Part shown: positions 25,605-48,135 of the stretch, piece after piece
Numbering within the stretch: position 1 is the first letter of the stretch
Layout: every line of letters starts with the position of its first letter
Translations under genes and position numbers: made by a program
Notes under the pieces: generated by a model
The model's database searches: none
What the model saw: only the letters and a program-made list of their open reading frames with translations
Told to the model about the DNA's origin: nothing
Source of the DNA: Thelephora terrestris
Taxonomy: Eukaryota > Basidiomycota > Agaricomycetes > Thelephorales > Thelephoraceae
Length of the DNA: 64,000 bases
Direction: 5' to 3'
NCBI GenBank assembly: GCA_015956445.1
Contig: WIUZ02000001.1
Location: forward strand, 1,240,001-1,304,000

Positions 25605-26544
25605 ATGGTTATGTCCACCTCAGTCGTCCAACGCGCACTCAGACGAGATGTCGCTCGCTTCGTCTCTGCCAGAAGGTATCATACGGAACCACGGCCCCTA
25701 AAATCCCCTGAGGACTGGTCAGATTTTCAGCTCGAAAGGGCAAGTTACAAAATGCTCAGTGAGTACGCGACCACCGCGTTTGCGGCATTCACTCACCCTC
25801 TCGCTTACAGTCGACCACTTCTCTGCGTTTGGCTCAACCCAGACAAGGGAGAACACTTTTCAACCACATCATAGTCTTCATCGTCCCCCTCCACCCTCAC
25901 AACTTTCCCTCTCTGCACTTCTTGCCTCTGGCGCACACTTCGGGCATTCCAAGTCCATCATGAATCCAAACTTCATGCCGTATGCATATGGCGTACGAGC
26001 CGGAATTACCGTTATTGACCTCGACCAAACTTTGCCCTTACTTCGGCGTGCTGCTCAGCTCGTTCGCTCCATCGCTGCCAAGGACGGAATTATCGTCTTC
26101 GTCGGCACTCGACCCGACCTCCGACCTATCGTCCGCAAGGCTGCAGAGCGAGTCGGATCGCAAGGTTACCATATCGGCGAGAAGTGGTTGCCAGGAACTT
26201 TGACCAACAAACTCGAAATGTTTGGTCCTGATGTCGTTAAGAACGGTCGCGTGGTCCCCGACCTCGTCGTATTTCTCAACCCTATCGCCAACATCCATGC
26301 CATCCGTGAATGTGCCATCGAGCACATTCCTACCATTGGAATTGTCGACTCAAATGTCGATCCTCGGGTCGTTATGTATCCCATTCCGGCAAATGACGAG
26401 AGTACACGGACGGCAGAGTTGGTTTCCGGGGTACTCAGCGTTGCTGGGCGGGAAGGTGTGGCCATTAGGGAACGTGAAAAGGCCGTTCAGGACAAACTGA
26501 GGGTTCGGAGGATAGCAAAGTCTTATCGTTTGCCGCAGCATTAA
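25605..26544 (+). CDS. MRP4: Mitochondrial small ribosomal subunit protein uS2m
   Basis: Mitochondrial homologue of bacterial S2. The N terminus MVMSTSVVQRALRRDVARFV is a good mitochondrial presequence. One intron starts after ATGCTCA near 25754 and ends in TTACAG near 25809; it joins ASYKML to DHFSAFGSTQ. The S2 domain then reads LSALLASGAHFGHSKSIMNP, YAYGVRAGITVIDLDQTLPL, IIVFVGTRPDLRPIVRKAAE, IGEKWLPGTLTNKLEMFG, PDLVVFLNPIANIHAIRECA and IPTIGIVDSNVDPRVVMYPI. The last is the signature of the family's helical region. The C terminus is RIAKSYRLPQH. Convergent with TRP2, with 95 bp between stops. Confidence 0.95.
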
Positions 26545-26639
26545 TAATACATACCACTACATGCATCACTACTTAGTGTTATCCATCGTCAGTAATCTAA
26601 TAGCCTACACTCCAGCCGAACGTTGAAAACCCGATTGAA

Positions 26640-28430
26640 TCAAGAGGACGGGTTCTGAAGGGTGTGCCAGAATTCTGAGATGTGATGTTGGTGCTTGAAA
26701 CAGAACCTGCGACATGCCAACTACTCACCTTCCGCGGCCTCCAAGGCCCTGACGTTCCCTTTCAGTTTATTGATGGTTTCCATGTACTCGTCGTACTCCA
26801 CGCTGTCAAAAACGATTCCTCCGCCAGCTTGCAAGTAGACCTTTCCCTCCTTGAACACCATGGTCCTGATAGCAATGCAAGTGTCCATATCCCTGCTTGA
26901 GAAGTCAAAACGCCCGACGGCACCAGCGTAAACCCCTCGGCGCTCCTGCTCTAACTCGTAGATCAACTCGATGGCTTTGATCTTAGGAGCCCCCGACACA
27001 GTTCCAGCGGGGAAGATGGAACGGAAAGCATCGAACCTGTACACATTTGATAAGCATATCGTGTACGCCTATTAGAGAGCCCCGTGAAGAATCACCTGGA
27101 CTTATCTTCCCGAAGTAATCCAGTCACTTGAGAGGTCAAGTGTTGGACATGGCTGAACTTCTCGACGGTCATTAAGTGGTCAACTTTGACTGTCGTGGGC
27201 TGACAGGAACGATTAACGTCGTTCCTAGCAAGGTCAACCAACATGATGTGTTCAGCACGGTCTTTCTCCGATGCCAATAATTCCGCCGCAAACGCATCGT
27301 CCTCTACGCGAATGACATGAGTAACGCGTCACCGCAGAGGGTAGAAACGACAGCGTGCCTTCTTTTGTGCGCCCTCTCTTGATCGTACCCGCAATGGCAT
27401 GGTTGAATACCTTGCCGTCTTCAACCTTGCACAGAGTCTCGGGACTAGAGCCAACGATCTGACAGTCGCCGCAGTCCAGGTAGAACATGTAAGGGCTGGG
27501 GTTAACCTGCCTCAAACGCCTATATGCGTTGAACGGGTGGAGGTCTGTGTCGCGAGTGAACCGTTGTGAAGGGACAGCCTGGATTATGTCTCCTGCGACG
27601 ATGCGCTTCTTGAGGTGAGTGACGAAACCCTCGTATCCACTTTGTCCAACATTAGAGACAGCCTCGTGTCCGAGCCTGACGGGGGGTTGGGGGACCTCGG
27701 GGGTATTGGGGCCTAGGACGACCTTAGCAAGGCGGCGAACTTTTGCAACTGCAGTGTTGTAGATAAACGCGAGGTTGTCCGTGGGGGTGTTGTCGGGACA
27801 GAAGACGTGCGAAACGACCTTGAGGGTTTGGAAAACGTGGTCATAAATCAACAGGGTGTCGATAAACATAAACACAGCTTCTGGTATCCGGAGGACATCT
27901 TTGAGTGGTCGGGCGGTCTTGGGTTCGAAGTGTTGGACAGCATCGTATGAGACGTAACCGATGGCTCCGCCAGTGAATGTCGGAACCTCTGGAATCTTGA
28001 CGTATCTGTAATTGTTGAGCTCCTGCTCGAGGACTTGCATGGGGTCCCCGGTGATTTCATGCCCAGGGCCGGTCTTGATGACCTTTATGGGATCTATGCG
28101 GGGAGGAAGGTGAACTCTGGATCACGAGAACAACCAAAATAGGCTGACCTGCGCCGATGAAACAGTAGCGGTCGGCATGGCTGGCGGCGACGGATTCCAG
28201 CAAGAAACTGTACTTGGAGTCCTTTGCGATCCGGAGGTAGGCGGCGCACGGAGTAAGCAGGTCCGCGGGAAGTTCGATGAAGACCGGGACACAGTTCCCC
28301 CGTTTCTCATCCACGATAAGACTTTTGACGGCGGACAGGGGTGGGAACGGTTGAAGGGTCTGAAAAAGTGGTCATTGTGAGATATGATTTCACGGGATCG
28401 TGAAGAAAACTCGGTGACCTGGACGTCCAT
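26640..28430 (-). CDS. TRP2: Anthranilate synthase component I
   Basis: First enzyme of tryptophan synthesis: chorismate to anthranilate with the glutaminase subunit. Family blocks: [154 protein letters not shown] and [20 protein letters not shown], plus [20 protein letters not shown]. The start at 28430 gives MDVQ, then an intron with a weak GTCACC donor. The true end is hidden: an apparent stop at 26721 lies inside a 54-nt intron (26675-26728), after which the frame continues [12 protein letters not shown] to a stop at 26640, matching the usual C terminus. Confidence 0.93.
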
Positions 28431-28822
28431 TTCTAGTCGCGTGCGGTAATATAGAAGAGGGGCAGGTATGACCTGTAAGCTCGACGAACCTTGGAGTTTT
28501 ATACACCTTGCGCTTCTCGCTTTTACGACGAGAAGAGCGAGGTAATCCTATCTCCGCTTATTCGCTCTTGCCACAAGGAACATTAGTGGCCCGCGTTGGA
28601 CCCGGGTCATTGTTGTCGAGGCGGCTGTACTCCGCTGACGCCACGATCCGACCTCTTCGTTATCCGCAAACCGCACTCTCAGAGGTGTCAAAAGGCGAAC
28701 GGGTGACTGGATCATTATGCGGTGAAATTAAGGCGAGTGTACAGGAATACGGTGCGGCTGAACGACAAGAACTACTTGTTAGAAAGAGAAAAAAACCAAG
28801 CCCTCTTCGGGGCCAGGCCACG
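28431..28822. other. Intergenic (TRP2 promoter, SLC35F6-like terminator)
   Basis: Nearly 400 bp between two reverse-strand genes. A forward open frame of 213 codons beginning at 28508 spans it and the downstream gene, but it has no recognisable protein features and is largely antisense to the transporter's last exon. No TATA box was clear. Confidence 0.4.
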
Positions 28823-30634
28823 TCAGCGGCGTTCCCTGTCAGGCAAAACATCAAAACCGGACTGGCCCAGGTCCGCAGGAAGCCTAGCGGTGTCGTCAAG
28901 TGCGTCGTCATGGAGAAGTGCCCTGGACTCTGGATCTGTCTCTGGCAAAGAGAAAGCGGAAAGGGGAGGATCATCTCTAAGCAAGAACGGCAAGGGCGCG
29001 ACTATGTCGTTGAACAGGAGCTGAGAAGGGTCCGGTCAGTGAGTACATTGGTGGCAAGCGGTGGCACGTACCGTTCCATAGCTGGCAATGGCAATAAGAC
29101 GAAATCAGGCGACTTTTCATCAAAGCGAGGAGAAGACGTACACCAATAGACCAAAGCCTGTGACCTGGAGAAGTGAAACAGGGAACACGAACGTTTCCCA
29201 GCCGAGGCCAAGACTGATGAGCCAAATGCTCAACGTGCGGCAAGTATCCTAGTAGAGTAAGTAGGAATGAAGGGAGAGGAAAACTGAGACATACGGTAAG
29301 GGACCTAGAACTGGCAGAGACATGTCTAGTAACGCTGAGGCCAAAAAAGTTGAAGAATGCAATGCTTAAGGCGATGATAACACCAGACCACAACACGGTC
29401 GGATTTTCAACCATCTGGTGCCAACCACGAGGGAGGTCGAAGAAGGTGGAACGGGAGGCCCATGTAGCGATGACGGGCATGAAGATGACGATAGTGGTTG
29501 CCCCAAAGAAACCTTCAAGACCGACAGCATAGAGGGGAGTAATGGAGTACTTTTCCATTATCTTTTCTTCGACTACGAACTGTGTTGCAGTGCTGATTAT
29601 GAGGGGGTCATGGAGGGTGAGAATAATCGATAGTGGTGAGAAAAGGAAGTATACCAACAAGAGCTGAGCGAACAAGACGAAGAAGATACCTGGTCTAGTT
29701 CAGGAAAATCAGATGAGCGCTCGATGGGATGGGACTCACCGAGAAGAACCTTGGTAGACTGCGCAGTTCCGGGTGTGTTGGGGTTCAGGAAAGTCATCAG
29801 GTCGTTCTCGGTGGCATCCTTGACGAGAGAGCCGCTGTAACCGACGAGAGAGACACCGACGATAACGGTGAACAGGGAAAACCATCTGTGAAGAGGTCAG
29901 TCGAAGGGGTTGAAGATGAGGTCAGGAAGGAAAGGACAGAACTGGTATAGCCAAAGATGGCGACGAAGGAAGAAGACGCTGAGCACGCCAACGAATAGAA
30001 CGAGGGAACCACGAGTCATCTGATAAATTGAAACTGGTGTGTAAAGAAGACCGATGTTCATCAACTGAGAAGGGAGTGAGAGTGGGGCAACGAGAAAGGC
30101 AAGAAATTGACGTACGGTTGTTCCGGTCAAATCGCACAGGGCGGGAAGCCAAAGGAGAGTGCAACGCCAGCCGACGAGAGGTTCAAGCTTGTGGGTAGAG
30201 TGGTCATCCTGAGACTCCGGAGATGGAGACTTTGGAAATGATCGAAAGAAGTTGTAGAAGATGGGTAAGAGGCCTAATTGAGAAGATGAACAAATCAGCC
30301 GAGAGCTGTGCACGAGCGTCGCGGTGATACTTACACAACATCTCGCCGGCTGTAGCACATGGGTTATTAGAGACGAGGATGCGTTGAGCAAAGGAGAAAG
30401 AACGTGCCGAACATCTGAAGCGTCTGCCAGACGGGTTGCTCATAGAACACGGGGTGGTCCGTGTCGCAATCCTCGACGCATTGAAGGTCCTGGTACTTGG
30501 ACCAGAGGGAATTGCAGGAGCCCTGGGGGAGATTTATGAGGATTTGTGAATGGTAAGAGATGGAGATTTGAACGTGCAGTGAATATCATTCCTGCTATGA
30601 GGAAAGGGACGTAAAACTTTGAATGAGCGGACAT
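28823..30634 (-). CDS. SLC35F6-like drug/metabolite transporter
   Basis: A multi-span membrane protein of the drug/metabolite transporter superfamily, nearest in layout to SLC35F6 (an endomembrane and mitochondria-associated protein). The N terminus MSAHSKFYVPFLIAGMIFTG begins transmembrane helix 1, followed by CNSLWSKYQDLQCVEDCDTD, typical of the family. Further helices: LLWLPALCDLTGTT with LMNIGLLYTPVSIYQMTRGS (the conserved EamA-type loop), LVLFVGVLSVFFLRRHLWLY, VVEEKIMEKYSITPLYAVGL, EGFFGATTIVIFMPVIATW, LWSGVIIALSIAFFNFFGLS and VTRHVSASSRSL. The C-terminal tail is cytoplasmic and acidic, ending DRERR at 28823. About seven introns. The substrate is unknown. Confidence 0.82.
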
Positions 30635-30787
30635 CCTGGTGGTTGTGGTAGTAGTAGTTTCAGAAGAAGCAGAAGAAGTGAACCGGGAGAAGATGGAGTG
30701 GATTAGAATCGTTGCCTTCTTCTCTCCTCCTCGCCCTCCCTCTCCCTCTCCTCCTCCCCCCTCTCTCTGTCTCTATCTTATGGTAGT

Positions 30788-32451
30788 ATGGCCCTTCTCT
30801 CCATCCATTCTACCCAAGGAAATACCGGCTCTCGATATTTCGCATACTCTGGTCATCTCGCTCTCACTCCCTGCACCGTCCAAGGCTGTTCGTCTCTCTC
30901 GTTCTATATTCTTATTCTCTGATCCACTTACCCTCGTCTAGTCGTAAAAGTCAAGAACGAGGAGGAACTGAAACCCATCCAGGCCAAATCTCTCACAGTG
31001 GCTGTCAGGTGTTATGAGTCTCGATTGGGTCGCGTAAATGTCATCGCCACCAATGTTGTCGTGGACCAAACGCTCATCCTATGGGAAAAGCCTCCCACCT
31101 CCGCTTCGGCAGAGATCCCCGATGGCGAATATCCCTTCAAGATAATCATTCCCCCAAATACCCCAGGTCTCACCACCACCATCTTCCAAGAATATAGGGC
31201 TTATTGGCGTGTCGAAGCAATACTCGAACATCTTCCCATCTTCGGCGTTGGCAACCGTCTCGTCAAGCATTTCGAATTGCCTCTCCTACGCTATGAAATC
31301 CCATCCTATTCCCCTTCGACCACACTCTCTCCTCCCCTACCAATCCCAATCCAATCACCCAAGTCTCGTCTTCCGATATACCACTGCACATTCTCCACCC
31401 CCCCGCCTTCCTCCCCCATCGGTCCTGGTGAACTCGTCTCTGCTTTCCTTCGGCTCCAGCCAATCAACCCCTCCTTTTCTGTCCGTTCAGCTACCATCTC
31501 TATCGAGCGTCGTCTTGACCTACGCCTCCCTGCCGATAATCTTTCCACCCATACTTCATCACCTACCCCTCCCGATGTCTCCACGGAAAGCTTTTCGTCT
31601 TTCAACGATCAGTCCCCTCCCAAGTCTATGTCAACAACGATCGTCAGGTCGGAGATAGTCGAGTTTTCCCTCGATCCCACTGGTTCACTATTCAACACCA
31701 TCACTGCTCGGTGGCCCCCAAGGAAACAACATAGCTGGACTGTCGGTGAAACAATGACTTCTGGCCTGGTAACCGTCAAATTCTACATCCATCTCCGTGT
31801 AAGTCTTCACCAGCTCCCTTGACTCTCTCCATTTCCCTTACTTGTTGTCCATCCAAGTTGTGCGTTTTCTCCCCTCAAACTGGCCCCGAGACCATCCAAG
31901 TCGCGGAGCGTGAGGTGATCATCGCCTCCACCAACCAGTCCGAGAGGCAGCTCGCTTCCGCCAAGATAAAGCACAAGCCCAGTTCTTCACGATCCAAGTC
32001 AAGGTCTCCCCATCGGAAACATACTCCCCTCTCAAACTCTCCCACTTGTCAAATGGGAGCATCCGTACAAACAATTCATAAACCCCCCTCCCCCCCTTCC
32101 GTTGGTCGACCCCGAACCAAGCCCCCGCGTCGGCCTCATACATCTGCAGGTCCCAGAGATACATCGAACCTCCCATTTCCCTCGGATTTTGAACTCAAGG
32201 AGAGAACTATCGAACCTGGTGGCCGTATCTTTCTCGCCCTTTGTCCACTTCCCAAGAAGACGTCTTCTATCCGGCCCCTGTTCCGGGCTTCGCACTCATC
32301 AGCGAAAATCCCCCATCATGACGGCGACAGCCACTTCATTTTTCAACCAATCTCATTGGACCATGTTCGGGATTGGGAGGAAGAGCTAGCCAGGATAGAG
32401 CTGAGGTCCAGAAGGAGTAGCGCTAACATGCTTGGGTTTAGAAAGAGGTAG
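30788..32451 (+). CDS. Arrestin-like (alpha-arrestin N-domain) protein
   Basis: Alpha-arrestins are adaptors that recruit Rsp5/Nedd4 ligases to membrane cargo. Exon 1 from 30788 reads MALLSIHSTQGNTGSRYFAY and SGHLALTPCTVQG; it is spliced to FVKVKNEEELKPIQAKSLTV and AVRCYESRLGRVNVIATNVV. This is the typical arrestin-N opening strand pattern. Next come LPDGEYPFKI-like and PNTPGLTTTIFQEYRAYWRV segments of the fold. The second half is Ser/Pro-rich with low-complexity linkers and ends SRRSSANMLGFRKR at 32451. Introns: a first with an atypical GTTCGT donor near 30881, a second near 31800-31856. No PPxY motif was obvious. Function in fungi of this type is undefined; assignment rests on the N-domain only. 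Confidence 0.72.
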
Positions 32452-32653
32452 AGGCAATCGCCGTGGGTCCAACCTTCATACTCCCACTGTTATCATCGTC
32501 CCAGTCCTAGTTTTGTCTTCTGTTTGCATCTTTTTCTTCGTCTTCACCAGTACATTGTATCAGAAAGCCTCACAGCATTAATGTCGTCGTGCATGCAGGT
32601 ATGTATTCTTACCACCCCCACACGGTGCAAATTACAGGTTCGACCATAAGTTA

Positions 32654-36253
<3,600 letters not shown>

Positions 36254-36417
36254 GCGGAAGCCAGCAGTTATGGTAGACGATACAGGATCGGGTGGGCTTA
36301 AGTAACTTACACGTCGACTTGACGTCGACAGGATCGAGGTGCTTGATCACGTGTCATTACCCCATTTGTAAATTACTAAATTAGCTCAACCGACATCTGC
36401 CAGCTTTGCCGCCCTCA

Positions 36418-36934
36418 ATGTCCTCACCTTCCTCATCCTCACTTTCCATCGTAACAATAACCATCCTTTCCCCATCTGCTACGTCTCACGCCCAACCAAT
36501 TAGCAACAATGCAGGCGTACCCATCCCAGTTGCCTCAATCGTAGGCGGTTGCCTGGCGGGCATTATAATCGCAGTGGCTGCAGTCGTCGGTTGGCATCTC
36601 TGGGGCAGGAGTATCAAGCGGAAGGAAGAAGTCAGACGCAAAGAAGTCGTCCGTTCCCCACTCAGCTCGTCTATCCATATTCCCACTTACTGTCCCCCGT
36701 CAGACCGCTCACCATGCTACACAAAGGAACACGAAACTAAACGCCTTCGCCTCTCTTCCTTCCTCATACACCCCTTCCTTCAGGAAACACACCCAAGATC
36801 GCAAAGTCAAGTTTTCTACACAGGCCTCAAGTAACCGGTCTGACAGGGCCGGCCAATTCCCCGCTGTTCATTACCCAACACGGCCAAGCCCACTCTCCCA
36901 GTCTAAGGTCATAGTTGACCAGCCTACAGTCTAG
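36418..36934 (+). CDS. Single-pass membrane protein, Ser-rich exterior
   Basis: An uncharacterised 152-aa protein. The short N-terminal region is Ser/Thr-rich (MSSPSSSSLSIVTITILSPS), then one transmembrane helix (VASIVGGCLAGIIIAVAAVV, continuing GWHLW) flanked inside by a basic stop-transfer run (KRKEEVRRKE). An unspliced frame would stop at 36834. A 58-nt intron (36646-36703, weak GTCGTC donor, CAG acceptor) joins the tail to TAHHATQRNTKLNAFASLPS and YTPSFRKHTQDRKVKFSTQA, ending SKVIVDQPTV at 36934. That tail looks more coding-like. The layout resembles small fungal Mid2-like or mucin-like membrane proteins, but no family is clear. Divergent from the SERCA gene. Confidence 0.6.
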
Positions 36935-37064
36935 TAGACTCCGGTCTAAATACCCTATTCTGCCACTCCCCCGTGCTTTGGTTCCAGTTCGGTTCTTTGG
37001 TGATTTTACGGACTCGTCATGAACTATGTTTGCGATGTTGTATCATATGGGCTGGGGTGATTAT

Positions 37065-37775
37065 CTACTGCTGCAATGAACTGATATATTTCTGCGAGAC
37101 GTGGCTTAGCGTCCGTCCAAGGCAGCACGGAACAAAAAAACGTCTAAAGCTTACCTTTTCTTCCATGGCGACTACTGACTTGAACGCACCGACCTCACGC
37201 CAACAATCCAACGGGGTCGCTTGGTGAGATCTGAGCGAGGAAGCGTTCAAATGCGTCGTGATGAGGGTAGACCTTGACTCAAACAGGAGAACTTACCTGT
37301 AGCATTCAATGAGCTTTTGGCTCGACTCATTCACAGAGAGATAGCCACTTATATCCCGTTTTGCATAGAACCGGTCAACCTTCCTCTGCACTTCCTCCAA
37401 GGCGCCCTGTATGGACAGGCTGTTGGTGGCTCCGCCTTCCGCCTCGTCCCTGTCTGGTCCCTCCCTCTCCCTGCTCAGGTTCTCTTTTTCCAGAGCAGCT
37501 TCGATTTGTTCTTGAACTAGCTTCTCCTCTTCACGTAACCGCCCAAGTTCTGCATTGATCCTTGCCCTGATGTGTGCGTCTAGAGTCGACTGTCGCTCTG
37601 GAGAGGTGCCCGGGGATCCCGCACTTTCTTGCAAGTGGTCGATTACTTCTTGGGAAAACTGTCAGGAACCAGGTTAGTTCTTGAAGGCAAATGTCATTAA
37701 CCAATGACGCACCTGTATTGGAGTCTCATTGTAAAACACCTTGTCACCGTCGGGCTTTGACTGAGATGCCCCCAT
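37065..37775 (-). CDS. MIC19: MICOS complex subunit Mic19
   Basis: Mic19 holds the MICOS complex together at crista junctions in the mitochondrial inner membrane. The start at 37775 gives MGASQSKPDGDKVFYNETPI, where Gly2 and Ser6 fit N-myristoylation. The next exons give QFSQEVIDHLQESAG, a charged coiled-coil (LDAHIRARINAELGRLREEE, QIEAALEKENLSRERE) and VDRFYAKRDISGYLSVNESS. The CHCH-like end has Cys in KLIECYR and, across an intron, TPLDCWREVGAFKSVVAMEE, followed after another intron by KYISSLQQ and the stop at 37065. Two CX9C-type cysteines are seen, as in fungal Mic19. Fungal start and length agree with the family. Confidence 0.88.
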
Positions 37776-37976
37776 GTCCTCGACAGAGTCTGCTGGTTTC
37801 TCACGGTTGCTTTGTCGATCGACGATTGGCTTACTTATTCGGGCGGATACGGGCATTCTAAGCGATTGCTACTGCAAGTACGGTAACCAACCAATCTCGC
37901 CGTCTGTTTCTAAGTGGACGTATGGTTGTCCCGAAGCTTGTACCCGTGTTCCAACAGCCTATTAAAGTGATCATAC

Positions 37977-40764
<2,788 letters not shown>

Positions 40765-40897
40765 GGCCGCTGTAAAAATGAATCGATTAGCCCTCAGCCG
40801 TGTTAGGTGTGGGATGACCGACAGCTGTGGGTGTCACTCACGTGACACAACTTCTCTTTCTCGAGTCTCACTCTTACTATTAGTCTAGACCACTAAC

Positions 40898-41857
40898 ATG
40901 TCAGAGCGCAAAGGTAAGTAATGGTCAACCTGCGCGATTGATAGGATGCTGACGTGACTGTTCCAGTCCTCAACAAGTATTTCCCTCCAGACTTTGACCC
41001 GGATCTCATTCCAAGGAGATCTGGTCCACGTAATTCGCAACAGGTTGTTCGACTCATGGCACCGTTCTCTATGCAAGTGCTATCTTACCATACATACGTT
41101 TGGAGTTTCTCACTTGCGTGCAGGAGGTGCAATACCTGCGGCGAGTATATTTACAAAGGGAAGAAGTTCAATGCACGGAAGGAGACCGTGGAGGGAGAGG
41201 ACTACTATGGAATCAAGATATTCAGGTTCTATATTAAGTGGTGTGTATGCTCTTCCGATCCCTCCTGAAAAACATTCACCTCGAGATTCGTGCAGCACAC
41301 TATGTTCGGCGGAAATAACTTTCAAAACGGACCCGAAGAACACGGATTACTCCGCGGAACACGGCGCATCGCGGAATTTTGAACCATGGAGGGAGGAAAA
41401 GGCAGTTGAGGAAGAGGACCGACTCGCAAAGCTGGAGGAAGAAGAAAACAATCCAATGAAAGTATTGGAAAACCGGACCGTCGATTCGAAGCGGGAGATG
41501 GACAGACTTGACGCTTTGCAGGATATGCGAGCGCGGAATGCGAGGAACGAGAGGCTAGCTCAGTCCGTGGATCTGTTGGCCACACTCGGACAGGAGGAAG
41601 TGGAGACGGAAGAAGATGCGAGAAAGCGTCAAGAGGAGGAAGATGATGAGAAGATTGTTCAAGGGGTGTTTGCGAAAGTGACTCTGCCTGGTAGCGAAAC
41701 CTCGCTCACTGTGAAGCGGAAAGCAGAGGGCGATGAACCGGGACTGTCGAGTTTACTGTCAGATTCAACTCGAGCCGTGATCAGTTCCAATCTGGCTGGG
41801 ACCCACCTCCAGAAGAAGAAGAAACTGTCAGGAATCAAGATCAAGAAGAAGCAGTAG
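40898..41857 (+). CDS. YJU2: Splicing factor Yju2 (CCDC94)
   Basis: Yju2 acts with the Prp19 complex to promote the first step of splicing. Exon 1 encodes only MSERK, then [20 protein letters not shown]. The conserved core has [20 protein letters not shown] and [20 protein letters not shown], giving the two CxxC pairs of a zinc site, then [20 protein letters not shown]. The rest is a long acidic and basic coiled-coil ([20 protein letters not shown] and on) with a lysine-rich end IKIKKKQ at 41857. At least three introns in the 5' part. The next gene on the same strand begins only 47 bp after the stop. Confidence 0.93.
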
Positions 41858-41904
41858 CTATTCAATGACGTCAGCGTGGTCACAGTCTTTCCCATCCCTT
41901 CACC

Positions 41905-44194
41905 ATGATCTCCTACGCTTCCTGCCTGTTTTCGACCCTCTTCCGTCTAAGTGTCTTCGTCTTCTTGCGTATCGTACGGTCTTTCCCCCTCGAAATCTTG
42001 AATTCACTTATACATATTACCACCCAGATTCCAACAGGTTTAGCAAAGTTCGTCCTCCCAACCTTATATAGTTTGTACATCTCGGCTCTGTTCCTTTCCC
42101 GCAACGAGGACGACTTATTGAAAACTGATCCTGGAATTGTCAAGAGGCATGGTCTCTATGTGTGTCGCTTGCATTCATTCCGTAGAGTGTTTCCTCACCA
42201 AAACCATAAGCAACAAGTCTCGCGACTGTTCACCGTCATCCTCACTCTCCCAACGACTTCGCGCCGGCTGCGCTTGTCTTCTCTTCTCGTCAATTCATTG
42301 CTTCTTCTTGCATCTATCGAATTCGCCGTAGAGGACTACTTATATGACGCTCCCGATGCTGTATTCACTCGGCTTGGTGCCATTTACCCAGACAAGGCAA
42401 AACTCGTAATAAGGTACCCACACTTCAAGGATCCGATACACGTTGTGTGGAGGAAAGTGCGCGGGTCACCCGACGCACAAATCCAACCTTGGACTCTTGG
42501 ATCTCCCGTCATGCTATCGGAAGCGGGGGATTGGGTCAATTCAACGACGATTTCGCCTTTGTGGCCAAACACCGTATACGAATGTAAATCCTTGATCCTC
42601 TTTGCCTCCATGGCTTATTTCTCACCTTATCTCAGATTCGTTGGCGAGCTCGGATAAAGAACTATTATCCTACCCATCAGTTCCTATCAAGTTCAAAACT
42701 TTTCCCGATCCTAGACTTCCTCCTTCCGCCCCGCTTCGCTTTGTTGTGTCTTCCTGCATGAAGCCTAACTTTCCCTACGTCCCCTTTAAAGGAGGCAGGA
42801 TAAGAGGGATGGACCTTCTGGCCGATTACCTATGGCCAACTGATTCGACGAGCGCGGCTGTTTCTTCAACACCTCAGCCCTCAAATATGGAAGCAGGCCT
42901 TACGAACTATCCGGGTGAGGTGGCCCTCTCAGCACCAGCAGAATTCATGCTTTTTCTCGGAGATTCTGTCTATGCGGATGTCCCATACTATTTTGGTGAT
43001 AATCTTGACGCATATCGGAGGCTATACCGCAGAATTTATCAGAGTCCTAGTTTCAGAAGGGTATACGAGCGATTGCGTGGGTTGAAATTCCTCCCGTAAT
43101 GTCTGCCACTTCTCATACAAAAACCAGCGATATTCTTCACATATGACGATCACGAATTTGTCAACAACTACGCTGGCTCATCTCGCGACAGCGGACCATA
43201 TTTAAACGGATCTCAAGCATTCTTCGAGTACAACGCTCAGACGAATTTCGATCCCCCGGATAGAAATCAATTTTATTACGAATTTTCGTACGGCGCAGAT
43301 GCCGCATTCTTTGTTCTGGACACTCGTAGGCACCGCTCTACAGTTGAAGTAGACGTCGCGAAACGAAGTATGCTTGGCGCACAACAACTAGAAACATTTT
43401 TAAACTGGTTATCAAAGGTTCGTCTAAAGTTGATAGCGAATAAAATTACCTCACTCATGACCCAGGTGAATTCCACCTCGACGTTCAAATTCGTCATCAC
43501 TTCTGTTCCATTCACTTCTTTGTGGACACACGACGCGAAGGTGGATTCTTGGGCTGCATATGCAGTAGAAAAGGCGTCCATTTTGGATGCCCTAGCAACC
43601 GTGCCGAACGTCATAATTCTTTCAGGTGACCGCCACGAGTTTGCTCTGGTTGAATTCAATCATCCCAGCATAAACGACCACCGCATACTCGAAATTTCCA
43701 CAAGCCCACTAAGCATGTACGTCCACGTGGTGTACATCCCACGTCCATCGGGATACTGACACCCTAGCCCTCAGGTTCTATATCCCATTCCCGAGGACAC
43801 TTTTGCCTGCTAGCGCAGAAACGATTTCTCGGAGAGATTTGGGTTCTCGTGAAGACGGGAATGAGTTTTTTTTGGAGTCTGCTGAACAAGTTCCCCGCGA
43901 GCGTGTCCTGAAGTACCTGCCTATCGGCAACTACAAATGGTATATATTTTCCCCTCCGATAGAAGAGGCATGCTCATTCCACAACTGTGTTCGAAGGTCT
44001 ACCATTGATGTGGATACATCCAACCCGAATTCCCCCATCGCCCGGTTAGAAGTGGTTATTGATGGGAAGGTGAGCTACCGCCAGACAATCAAGGGTTCTC
44101 CCATCCTACGATCCACTACGACGGAATTGGGGTCGCTTGTTCCCGCATTCAAGGACATGTTATTGAAGATAGGCGTTAAACCTAGTACATGGTT

Positions 44195-44198
<4 letters not shown>
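41905..44198 (+). CDS. PhoD-like metallophosphatase with N-terminal membrane region
   Basis: The protein begins with a strongly hydrophobic region (YASCLFSTLFRLSVFVFLRI, plus at least one more helix near TLPTTSRRLRLSSLLVNSLL) and continues as a PhoD-type phosphodiesterase/alkaline phosphatase. Fold and metal-site motifs: FVVSSCMKPNFPYVPFKGGR, EFMLFLGDSVYADVPYYFGD, FTYDDHEFVNNYAG with SSRDSGPYLNGSQAFFEYNA, FFVLDTRRHRS, VITSVPFTSLWT, NVIILSGDRHEFALVEF and RILEISTSPLSMF. It ends GVKPSTWF. Basidiomycete proteins of this layout are uncharacterised; the substrate is unknown. Its stop codon (44196-44198) overlaps the convergent PEX6 stop (44195-44197). At least four introns. Confidence 0.82.
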
Positions 44199-48066
<3,868 letters not shown>

Positions 48067-48135
48067 GTGGAACCAGCATCGGTGGCTTACCTCGATCATC
48101 ATCCAAAATCATTACACACCCAACCAGTCTACAAA

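Noticed and set aside
28508-29149. 213-codon forward open frame
   Set aside because: Overlaps the last exon of the SLC35F6-like transporter on the other strand and shows no protein features.
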